DNA of 64,000 bases from Flavivirga aquatica (GTDB taxonomy: Bacteria; Bacteroidota; Bacteroidia; Flavobacteriales; Flavobacteriaceae). The notes under the pieces were generated by a model. It was not told the DNA's origin. It searched no databases and saw only the letters and a program-made list of their open reading frames with translations. The position numbers were made by a program, and so were the translations under genes. Positions 26,705 through 34,211 of this stretch are shown in pieces (the first letter of the stretch is position 1; every line of letters starts with the position of its first letter). The DNA lies in assembly GCF_001747085.1 (NCBI RefSeq), contig NZ_MDJD01000054.1, positions 248,001 through 312,000 of the forward strand. The letters run 5' to 3'.

Positions 26705-27523
26705 TTAATTAAAAGGAGAGCCTATTACATGGAACACAATATCGAATATAAAATGAGCAAACATAGCATTTAACAAGCCCCATCTCCAAAAAATAAAGCC
26801 AAATGTTGTTCCTGTTATTAAATTTCCAATCATAGTTGCACTAACAGTGAAAATAGTTAGCTCAACAAAATTACTCGACATAGGAATATGCATTAAACCA
26901 AATAAAATACTTGATATTATAATTCCAGTCCAATACATAGCATTAGATGGTTTTTCTATTCCCTTTAAATATCGAATTAAAGAAATTATTATGGACATAA
27001 TACCTAACCTAAATAATACTTCTTCACTAACCGCTGCAACAAAGGCACCTAAAATATAAAAAACTTTAGATGGGCGTTCATATTTAGCGATTACAGGATG
27101 AAACTCTTTTTGAATTTCAATTAACCCAAGCAAAAGTATAGCTGCTGTAACAGCAATAAAAATACTTGACAACACTATCTTTTTATTAAAATATATTGAT
27201 AGTCTTTCTTTAGAAAATAGAGCAGTAAGTCTGGGAGCTCCCAAATGGGTTTTTCTACTTGCAAATAATCCCAAGAGAATAAAAACGGAACTAAGTCCTG
27301 CACTGGTTAACCCTATTGCTAAAATAGTCTCAAGAATAGGTTCAGACAATTTGGGGTCTATTTCACCAGGTTCTAATTTAAGTCTTCTTATTTCCTTTGA
27401 AAATGGAATATTGACAATAGAACTGGCTATAAACAGCACTAAAATAGTCAGTGCAACTTTCCAATTGTATTTTTTTTGAACCTCTACATCTCTAACAATT
27501 GGTTTTGGCAAATAATGTTTCAT
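26705..27523 (-). CDS. CPBP-family intramembrane metalloprotease
   Basis: This multi-spanning 272-residue protein has the CPBP/ABI motifs: SEEVLFR (EExxxR, catalytic Glu pair) near residue 165, FGLMHI (His), and a last helix with AHFIFDIVFH. Family members include CAAX-type prenyl proteases and bacteriocin self-immunity proteins. It is second in a minus-strand operon after another CPBP gene (19-base gap). Substrate unknown. Confidence 0.85.
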   Translation of the reverse strand: MKHYLPKPIVRDVEVQKKYNWKVALTILVLFIASSIVNIPFSKEIRRLKLEPGEIDPKLSEPILETILAIGLTSAGLSSVFILLGLFASRKTHLGAPRLTALFSKERLSIYFNKKIVLSSIFIAVTAAILLLGLIEIQKEFHPVIAKYERPSKVFYILGAFVAAVSEEVLFRLGIMSIIISLIRYLKGIEKPSNAMYWTGIIISSILFGLMHIPMSSNFVELTIFTVSATMIGNLITGTTFGFIFWRWGLLNAMFAHFIFDIVFHVIGSPFN

Positions 27524-27541
27524 AATTTTATCTTGTATTTT

Positions 27542-28255
27542 TTAAAAAACGCGTTCTAACATTGAAAAGGAATTAAGTACACAGTGGGCTATAATTAATG
27601 CCCATAAGTTACGTCCCAAATACATATAGGCTACTCCCATAATAAAACCTAGTATACCAACGGTTATAGACCTTTCTGATAAATCATACGAATGTCTATA
27701 ACCAAAAAGAGCTGCTTGAATTATAACCGCTAAAATTGTAGCAAATGGAGTTTTTGAAAATAGGCACTCTAACCAATTCATTAGAAAACCTCTATCTATC
27801 AATTCTTCTAAAGCAGATTCTACCCATACAAAAATAATGATTGTAAAGAATAAGGGGAAGTTCCCTTTTAAATTACCAAATCTTGGAACTTTATATTTTT
27901 TTACTTTATTTACAGTTTGCCAACTAAATATATCCGGAAATAGTTCTTTTAGAATTTCAATAAGCACTATTGACAGAATACATGTTATAATAATTAGTAC
28001 GGCAATCACTAAAGTCCTTTTCCAAATTTTAGGTTTACATAATCCCAAATTTTTCCAAGTAATACTCCTTGTTTTCATTCTCCATGTTGCTACTAAAAGA
28101 GCAATAAAGGAGCTTATAAGAACACTTGCTATAAGACCTAAAGGCTCAATATATAGCTCTCTTGCTAAAAATAAAATAGAGATGTAAATGGTTAAATCTA
28201 TAGCGCAATCTTTTAAACTAATTTGATGTAAAGGTTTTGTAACTGAACTTTTCAC
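27542..28255 (-). CDS. CPBP-family intramembrane metalloprotease, second paralogue
   Basis: The 237-residue membrane protein has LEELIDRGFL (EExxxR), FGYRHSYDLSERS (His) and IIAHCVLNS (His/Asn), so its active-site residues are complete. It is the first gene of the operon running 28255 to 25974. A 17-bp inverted repeat enclosing a Bacteroidota-type promoter element lies just upstream. Two CPBP proteases with DUF2975 and an XRE regulator suggest a bacteriocin-immunity or peptide-processing unit. Confidence 0.82.
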   Translation of the reverse strand: MKSSVTKPLHQISLKDCAIDLTIYISILFLARELYIEPLGLIASVLISSFIALLVATWRMKTRSITWKNLGLCKPKIWKRTLVIAVLIIITCILSIVLIEILKELFPDIFSWQTVNKVKKYKVPRFGNLKGNFPLFFTIIIFVWVESALEELIDRGFLMNWLECLFSKTPFATILAVIIQAALFGYRHSYDLSERSITVGILGFIMGVAYMYLGRNLWALIIAHCVLNSFSMLERVF

Positions 28256-28263
28256 TGAATAAA

Positions 28264-28314
28264 ATTATTGTTTTTCAATAACAAAAGTATATAATATTAT
28301 TGAAAAACAATAAT
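28264..28314 (-). promoter_or_regulatory. Promoter within a perfect 17-bp inverted repeat (candidate operator of the CPBP operon)
   Basis: ATTATTGTTTTTCAATA (28264-28280) and its exact reverse complement (28298-28314) flank a 17-bp spacer. The spacer's minus strand contains TACTTTTG (28282-28289), a match to the Bacteroidota -7 element TAnnTTTG, about 27 bases before the ATG at 28255. The XRE protein of the operon is the obvious candidate binder. Confidence 0.65.
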
Positions 28315-28463
28315 TATTTTAAGAAAGAATATTTTACTAAGAAACTCTTGCGTGTGATTGACCTTTTGAACGAAAAAAATCGGACTGAAAGACACAGCAT
28401 AATGTGTAACAAAAATTAATCTAGTCTAGAGATTAAAAAAAATACTCTAAAAATAAAAAGTAC

Positions 28464-28594
28464 TGTAGCTAACAAAGACGTATATAATTTATTGCTAGTT
28501 CTAGCTTACTTACGAAAATCCTCGCGGATTTTCTATTCGGTTTTTGGTTTACTAAATTACGTGCTTAACCACGCAACGAAATCATACACAAAAC
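28464..28594. repeat. attC-like cassette boundary 11 (split by IS1182-family copy)
   Basis: It starts TGTAGCTAAC, reverse complement of its cassette start GTTAGCTACA at 25943. The centre has the hairpin GAAAATCC-TCGC-GGATTTTC, shared with boundary 2, and arms GTATATAATTT/AAATCATAC. It ends CACAAAAC at the insertion sequence. The cassette is complete with all genes on the minus strand. Confidence 0.65.
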
Positions 28595-30239
28595 CGTCAG
28601 ACTGTCTAATAACTTATCCTATTTTCTTAGGTAAATATTTCGTTTTTTCGTATCTTAATGTTATGAAATTCATCCTAGGAAAAGACCGAAAACAGACCTG
28701 CCTTTTTCCTGTTTCTCTTGAAGATTCCATCGAACAAGAAAATAGCGTGAGGTCAATAGATCAATTTGTAGATTCACTTGACTTGAGCGAACTTAGTTTT
28801 CGTTCAGTTTTTACAGAAAATGGACCGCCTGCTTACAATCCATCTGTCTTACTAAAACTATACATTTATGGCTACATGAACCGCGTGCGTTCTTCAAGGC
28901 AATTGGAAAAAGAATGCAAACGAAATATTGAAGTGATGTGGCTTTTAGAAGCTCTAACTCCTGACCATAATACTATTAGCAATTTTAGAAAAGATAATGC
29001 CAAGGCCATTAAAAAAGTGTTTTTTGCTACCGTTAAAATAGCTCGCAATTTTGGACTCATAGGTGCAACATTGGTTGCTGGAGATAGCACCAAACTCAGA
29101 GCGCAGAACAGTAAGAAGAACAATTTTAACCAAAAGAAAATCGGGAGCCATCTAGATTATATTGATAATAAACTGCAACAGTACAATAAAGCACTCGAGC
29201 AAAGTGATAGCGACAGTGAAAAGCAAGAAATAAATAAAGATATCGACAAACATAAAGGACGCAGAGAACACTATAAGCAACTTGAAAAAGAACTAATAGA
29301 ATCAGGAGAACCACAGATATCAACCTCGGATCCTGATAGCAAGCACTTAATAATACGTAATAACATTACTGAAGTTGCCTACTGTGTTCAGACCACTGTA
29401 GATGCAGATTACAACATCCCTTTTGATTACCTAGTAACCAACACGAATGATTCCAAAGCAATGGGACAGATGCTACGTAGAGCAAAATCTATCTTACACA
29501 CCAATACATTTACCGCACTTTATGATAAAGGTTATCACACAGGAAGTGAATTCTGCACAGCCAATCAATTAAATATAAAAACACTGGTTGCAATACCTGG
29601 AATTGGGAGAGCCTCACAAGCTCCAGACCCAAACTACAACTCTGAACATTTTAAATACAATAAAGAAAATGACACCTATATGTGTCCACAGGGAAATATT
29701 CTTAAGAGTAATGGAAGCACTTATAAAGGAAGAAACTATAGATTTAAACAGTACAAAACAAATCAATGTAAATCTTGCCCCGTGAGGGACTTATGCACAA
29801 CTTCTAAAGTAAATGGAAAGGTAATACAGCGCAGTGAATTTCAAAAATACATAGAAGAAAATGCGCAACAAGTTTTAAAAAATCCCAAGGCATATAAAAA
29901 AAGACAAGCTATTGTAGAACACCCTTACGGAACCATAAAACGACAATGGGGCTTTAGCTATATCTTAACTAAAAAAACAATGCAAAGAGCAAGTGCTGAT
30001 GTAGGGTTTATGTTCATAGCATATAACCTGAAAAGAATATGGAACATAATGAAAACAAAGAAACAAACGCTTTTTAGAGCTATAAATATTGGTATGTTGT
30101 CTGTATTAGATTTTTTAGGAGTTCTAGCTCTTTATTCTAGTCTTTATCAAAAAAAGCAAATTGCTATGTAATAGTGTAGTAAAAAAAGTATTTTAGTACA
30201 AACTATTAAAAAACACGGAGGTTATTAGACGAACTGACG
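28595..30239 (+). mobile_element. IS1182-family insertion sequence, full copy 4
   Basis: Same terminal repeats as copies 2 and 3; 1645 bp, with two single-base losses after the transposase stop. Left flank ACAAAAC, right flank TTACAAAAC. Confidence 0.92.
28663..30171 (+). CDS. IS1182-family transposase (copy 4)
   Basis: This intact 502-residue protein is the same as copy 3 at all variant positions I checked. The frame is open upstream to 28492 across boundary 11, but the start shared by all copies is the ATG at 28663; the upstream extension is boundary sequence read by chance. Confidence 0.95.
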   Translation: MKFILGKDRKQTCLFPVSLEDSIEQENSVRSIDQFVDSLDLSELSFRSVFTENGPPAYNPSVLLKLYIYGYMNRVRSSRQLEKECKRNIEVMWLLEALTPDHNTISNFRKDNAKAIKKVFFATVKIARNFGLIGATLVAGDSTKLRAQNSKKNNFNQKKIGSHLDYIDNKLQQYNKALEQSDSDSEKQEINKDIDKHKGRREHYKQLEKELIESGEPQISTSDPDSKHLIIRNNITEVAYCVQTTVDADYNIPFDYLVTNTNDSKAMGQMLRRAKSILHTNTFTALYDKGYHTGSEFCTANQLNIKTLVAIPGIGRASQAPDPNYNSEHFKYNKENDTYMCPQGNILKSNGSTYKGRNYRFKQYKTNQCKSCPVRDLCTTSKVNGKVIQRSEFQKYIEENAQQVLKNPKAYKKRQAIVEHPYGTIKRQWGFSYILTKKTMQRASADVGFMFIAYNLKRIWNIMKTKKQTLFRAINIGMLSVLDFLGVLALYSSLYQKKQIAM

Positions 30240-30311
30240 TTACAAAACATTAAAACTGATAGCAATGAAAATACAGAAACAAGTAAAAAATATTTACATT
30301 AAAAACTTACT

Positions 30312-32120
30312 ATGGAATTTATAGCAAAAGTCAATGCAGAAGGAAAAGCTTGGGTAAAAATTGAGAACTATCCTGTTGAAGAACGCCTGACAGAACATCC
30401 TGAAATTGTTAAGCTACAGTTTTTAGATGAGGATAATACTGTACTGAATCAAGCAACTATACAAGGTATTAAAGGAGGTAAAGCTACTAATTTTATTTAT
30501 GGCAAAAAATTCAAAATTAAAATCTTTACTAAAGAGATTGAAGATGATACAAAAATAGATTTAAGCCTAAAGGGGAAAACCAAAAGCAAAAATCAAGACT
30601 TTTTCGGGATTGATAAACTAGTCTGGTCATTGAAAGTTAAAGGTAATGAATGTGAAACAGAACTTTTTATATTGCCGATGTTTTGGTATAGCGAAGAATT
30701 TGAAACTTATAAAAATCATAAAACGATCATTGAATCGGATGACCTAAACTCTTTCCACGTTGAAGTTGTACTTAATGGAAAGACAGCATATTTACCAAAA
30801 AAAGAAAATTGGTTAAAACCTATTGCCTACCGTAGAAACTATGAAGAATATTTGGGATTATATAAGTATGAGGATTTAACTGCACCTCACTCAAAAACAA
30901 AAGATTTAGTAGATAATTACGAAAACAAGTATATTTCTAAAAACCCTGAAATTCTAACTTTAGTAAAAGCATTTTCAGATTTTTTAAACCAAGAGGATTT
31001 AAAAATAGAAGGAGAGCAAGGAATAAAAAATCAAGTAAAAACAGATGCTAAAAAATTATGGAAATTATCCATCAAACAGGTACAAGAAGGAGAATTGGAC
31101 GACAGACCATTGTACTGGGCGAGGAACAAAATGCAGGTTAGGTTAAAACGGCATCCTTTGTTTGAAAATGACATAAATTTTGAAGAAAGTCTTGTTAATT
31201 CTGGTTCAGTATTAAATGATATTATTATTTCATTTGAAGAATTGAGTAGAAATTATAAAGGTGTATATTTTTCAGGTAAATCAGATAAAAAACTATTAAT
31301 AACAGGGTTTGACCCATTTGTTTTAGACCCAACAAAAGGAGGTAATCCGTTACAAAGTAATCCAAGTGGTGTAAATGCCCTAGCCTTGCACGGTAAAACT
31401 ATTGGGGATTATTATATACAGACATTTATTGCTCCTGTTAGATATAAAGATTTTGATGAATTTAAGGATGGTAAAGGCATTATAGAAAAATTTGTTACAC
31501 CTTTTATATCAAAGGCAGATATGATAATAACAGCCAGTCAAGGCGGTGTGTTTAGGTTTGATATAGATAGGTTTCCTGCAAAGAACAGAGGTGGTTTTGC
31601 AGACAATATGCACTGGGGAAGTGGAAACGATGACAACAAATCTTACTTTAAACAACTTACTATTGGTGGTAAAGAATTTTATGAAACCACATTACCTTAC
31701 AAAAAAATAGTTCCTGATGTTAACAATCCTTCTGATGCGTTTTGGATTTATTTTAATCAAACGTTTGAAGCAGTTGGAAAAGATTACCCAGAAGACCATA
31801 TCCAAGGAACGCAGTTAATAGAAGATATTAGCGATGGTACGTCTGAAAATAATTGCATTATTAATAATTTAAAAGAATTACAATCTTTACAATCAATTAA
31901 AGGGTCTGGAAGTAATTATCTTTCCAATGAAATCTACTATCGAGTTGCAAAGTTAAGAGCGGAAATGAAGCCAAATTTACAAACGGGGCATTTACACGTT
32001 CCGTTGACGCAGTACGGAAGAAGTTTTTCTGATTCAAGAGGAAATATAGTAACCATAGATATTAACTCTAAGATGGGAGAGTTAATAGACAAAATAAGAG
32101 AAATAATCACAAAAATATAA
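30312..32120 (+). CDS. Putative type VI effector with pyroglutamyl-peptidase (C15)-like domain lacking the catalytic Cys
   Basis: The 602-residue product has no signal peptide. An N-terminal region (about 1-170) resembles spacer domains of the other cassette effectors. Residues about 325-570 follow the peptidase C15 pattern: LLITGFDPFVLD, GGNPLQSNPSGVNAL, IDRFPAKN, GSNYLSNEIYY and GHLHVPL. Compared with C15 enzymes the acidic residue is Asp419 rather than Glu, the nucleophile position has Ser537 instead of Cys, and His562 is kept. So it may be a serine hydrolase of this fold or inactive as a cysteine peptidase. The cassette start TTACAAAACATTAAAACT matches that of the effector at 18652. A small exported protein follows by 2 bases. 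The effector role is inferred. Confidence 0.55.
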   Translation: MEFIAKVNAEGKAWVKIENYPVEERLTEHPEIVKLQFLDEDNTVLNQATIQGIKGGKATNFIYGKKFKIKIFTKEIEDDTKIDLSLKGKTKSKNQDFFGIDKLVWSLKVKGNECETELFILPMFWYSEEFETYKNHKTIIESDDLNSFHVEVVLNGKTAYLPKKENWLKPIAYRRNYEEYLGLYKYEDLTAPHSKTKDLVDNYENKYISKNPEILTLVKAFSDFLNQEDLKIEGEQGIKNQVKTDAKKLWKLSIKQVQEGELDDRPLYWARNKMQVRLKRHPLFENDINFEESLVNSGSVLNDIIISFEELSRNYKGVYFSGKSDKKLLITGFDPFVLDPTKGGNPLQSNPSGVNALALHGKTIGDYYIQTFIAPVRYKDFDEFKDGKGIIEKFVTPFISKADMIITASQGGVFRFDIDRFPAKNRGGFADNMHWGSGNDDNKSYFKQLTIGGKEFYETTLPYKKIVPDVNNPSDAFWIYFNQTFEAVGKDYPEDHIQGTQLIEDISDGTSENNCIINNLKELQSLQSIKGSGSNYLSNEIYYRVAKLRAEMKPNLQTGHLHVPLTQYGRSFSDSRGNIVTIDINSKMGELIDKIREIITKI

Positions 32121-32122
32121 TT

Positions 32123-32551
32123 ATGAAGTTCGTTTTATTGATATGTGTCATATTGCTTAATTTTAATTTGGCGTTATCTCAACCAGTAAGTACCCCAAGT
32201 ATAAGAATCGATAATACTCTTATTAAAGATAAAATAACTTGTCTTGGCTCAGAAGATGGAATAAGCTATTTTTTATCTATTAAAAGGAAATGCAAAGATT
32301 GTATTAAAAAATCCTTTTCAGTAAGAGTTAACAAATATTATAAACTAATATACAAAAAAGACACTATGCGATTAAAGTTATTATTTGATTCGCATAGCCC
32401 ATATAGATTTAAAATAGATAAATTACTTTTTCAAAAAGGAGATTTTATTATTGATTTAAAGGGGTGTAATAAAGTATTAAAGTCTAACCATAACTCTATT
32501 TTAATAAGGGAGTTACCTTACGATTGCAAGACATATATTAAAGAAGATTAA
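32123..32551 (+). CDS. Small exported protein, likely immunity partner
   Basis: The 142-residue product has a Sec signal (MKFVLLICVILLNFNLALSQ) and a mature part with four cysteines (TCLGSEDG, CKDCIKK, LKGCNK, YDCKTY in part). No family was recognised. It lies 2 bases after the C15-like gene, and the pair has the same layout as 124/1742 and 18652/19875. A periplasmic immunity role is inferred from position. Confidence 0.5.
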   Translation: MKFVLLICVILLNFNLALSQPVSTPSIRIDNTLIKDKITCLGSEDGISYFLSIKRKCKDCIKKSFSVRVNKYYKLIYKKDTMRLKLLFDSHSPYRFKIDKLLFQKGDFIIDLKGCNKVLKSNHNSILIRELPYDCKTYIKED

Positions 32552-32576
32552 GAGTAACGTTTGCTAATCGAGTAGA

Positions 32577-32938
32577 CGGGTGACGACCTAACGGTCGCCA
32601 CTGCGCCTCTCACACCACCGTACGTACGGGTCTCGTATACGGCGGTTCACCAAATTGAAGTTTGCTTATTATTAATGTAATCTATCAAAGGTTTATACCC
32701 TTTTCGTTTTAGTCTGGAAACGGTAATGGTAGTTCCTAGAATTGAGCTTTGGGCAACTGCCCAACCTCCCATTCGCGTTCTACTCCAAGCATAAGCTTGT
32801 CCTTCTTCTATACCTAATCGAATTAGGTTTTTACGTTTCCTCTCTAGCTTCTTCCAATCATGCCAAATGCAATATCGTAACCGATTTCGTAACCATTCAT
32901 CCAGCTTTTTAACTTTTGCATAAATGTTGGTTATACTA
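32577..32938 (-). mobile_element. Truncated group II intron (3' part)
   Basis: Minus-strand translation gives a maturase C-terminal domain (KVKKLDEWLRNRLRYCIW… KNLIRLGIEEGQAYAWSRT… KRKGYKPLIDYI, stop). Domain V GAACCGCCGTATACGAG…GTACGTACGGTGGTG and a domain VI hairpin follow, ending CTACTCGAT at 32577. The left flank AACGTTTGCTA resembles a partial cassette-boundary box (compare AACGTTTTGTAAC at 20282). The 5' part of the intron is replaced by an IS630-family element. Confidence 0.85.
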
Positions 32939-32984
32939 TTTTTTTATTTTAATTTTCTCAAAAAAAAATTTGTATCTTTATATT

Positions 32985-33491
32985 ATGGCAAAAAAAATTG
33001 ATATTCAGATTTCTGAGAGTGAATTAAAGTTGAAACAACTTTACAATAAGGAAACAAGTAGGTTAAAACGTAGTAGGTTAAAAGCATTACTATTGATAAA
33101 GCAAGGAAAATGTAAATACACCAAAGAAGTTGCTAAAAAAGTAAAATATGACCGTCGTAGCATATACAATTGGTTAAAAATGTATGAAGAAGGCGGTCTG
33201 GATAATTTATGTACCATTTCAAGTGGCGGTAACAATACAAAATTACTTAAAGAATCAACAATTAAAGAGATAGACAGATTATTAAATAACCCTAATAGTA
33301 CTATTACCAGTTATGTAGAGTTATTGTCTATTCTGACTGAAACCACCCAAAAGGACATAACCTATTCAGCACTATATCAACATTGTAAGTCAAAGCACTA
33401 TTCTAAATTAAAAGTAGCAAGAAAATCACATCATAAAAAAGATGAGCAGGCTGTAGAGGCTTTTAAAAAAACTCCCCAACCTATTAACTAA
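32985..33491 (+). CDS. IS630-family transposase, N-terminal part (HTH)
   Basis: From ATG 32985 (MAKKIDIQISESELKLKQ) the product has the paired HTH region of IS630 enzymes, with YTKEVAKKVKYDRRSIYNWLKMYEEGGLDNL. A longer frame from 32916 reaches into the intron remnant and is unlikely. The frame ends 12 codons after a run of seven A at 33465-33471. Shifting frame at that run gives FKKLPNLLTNIRM, which joins smoothly to the second ORF. A slippage-dependent fusion or a simple frameshift mutation are both possible. Confidence 0.82.
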   Translation: MAKKIDIQISESELKLKQLYNKETSRLKRSRLKALLLIKQGKCKYTKEVAKKVKYDRRSIYNWLKMYEEGGLDNLCTISSGGNNTKLLKESTIKEIDRLLNNPNSTITSYVELLSILTETTQKDITYSALYQHCKSKHYSKLKVARKSHHKKDEQAVEAFKKTPQPIN

Positions 33492-33498
33492 TATTAGA

Positions 33499-34053
33499 AT
33501 GCATCTTAATAAAGATAAGTATGATAGTATTGATATAATGTTTCAAGATGAGGCTAGATTTGGGTTGATGACTCATCAGAAAAGAACCCTCACCGCTAGA
33601 GGAGTTCAAGCAAAAGTATACTACCAACATAGCTATAAATATGTATGGCTTTGGGGTAGTTTTTCACCAATAACGGGACATGCCTTTTACTGGGAAACAC
33701 CAATTGTAAACAATGCTATATTTGAGAGCTATTTAAAAGAACTTAGCCAACAAAACCCAAGAGAGTATAAAATTTTAGTAATAGACAATGCTGGTTTTCA
33801 TGCTTGTAAAAATATAGAAATACTAGAAAACATTTATCTTTTAAATATACCTCCTTATTCTCCAGAGCTAAATCCAGCAGAAAAAGTATGGCAATGGATG
33901 AAGGATAGAATAGCTATGAAGTTTTTTGAATCCATAGAGGATTTACAAAATAGGATAACAGAGACTATACAATTGATGGACGCAAAAATAATTAAATCAA
34001 TTACAGGGTACGAGTTATACACTAAACCTTTTATTGAGAAAATTCAAATATGA
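33499..34053 (+). CDS. IS630-family transposase, C-terminal part (DDE)
   Basis: It carries the catalytic triad: Asp in FQDEARFGL, Asp in VIDNAGFH, Glu in PPYSPELNPAEKVWQWMK. Its frame is open upstream to 33457, overlapping the end of the first ORF, so the ATG at 33499 is probably not the natural start; the active enzyme should be a fusion made through the A7 run. Confidence 0.85.
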   Translation: MHLNKDKYDSIDIMFQDEARFGLMTHQKRTLTARGVQAKVYYQHSYKYVWLWGSFSPITGHAFYWETPIVNNAIFESYLKELSQQNPREYKILVIDNAGFHACKNIEILENIYLLNIPPYSPELNPAEKVWQWMKDRIAMKFFESIEDLQNRITETIQLMDAKIIKSITGYELYTKPFIEKIQI

Positions 34054-34211
34054 AATTGTATTAGTGACAATAAAAACAAATAATGTCCTTAAAAATAGTA
34101 GGTAAAAACAAAACTTAGTATTATTGATTATAAACAAGATAAAACTAAATTTACTTCAACATTAGCAGTAACAATGCAAAAAATGATACAATTAAACTTA
34201 AAATAAAACTA

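Larger units (their letters stand above)
32939..34085 (+). mobile_element. IS630-family insertion sequence (ends approximate)
   Basis: It contains two consecutive transposase frames. A/T-rich imperfect ends (TATTTTTTTATTTT near 32937; AATAAAAACAAATA near 34068) can be aligned as inverted repeats, but the exact ends and TA duplication were not resolved. It truncates the adjoining group II intron. Confidence 0.75.

Noticed and set aside
2211-28594. CRISPR array or REP elements as explanation of the repeated palindromes
   Set aside because: Units are 70-200 bp, differ among families, flank genes singly and have box complementarity to cassette starts; there are no short regular spacers.
28492-28662. 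57-codon N-terminal extension of the copy 4 transposase
   Set aside because: The extra part is translated cassette-boundary sequence; other copies start at the internal ATG and lack an open extension.
30265-30324. Short leader ORF (MKIQKQVKN…) before the C15-like gene
   Set aside because: It overlaps the start of the main gene in another frame and shows no ribosome-site or conservation evidence.
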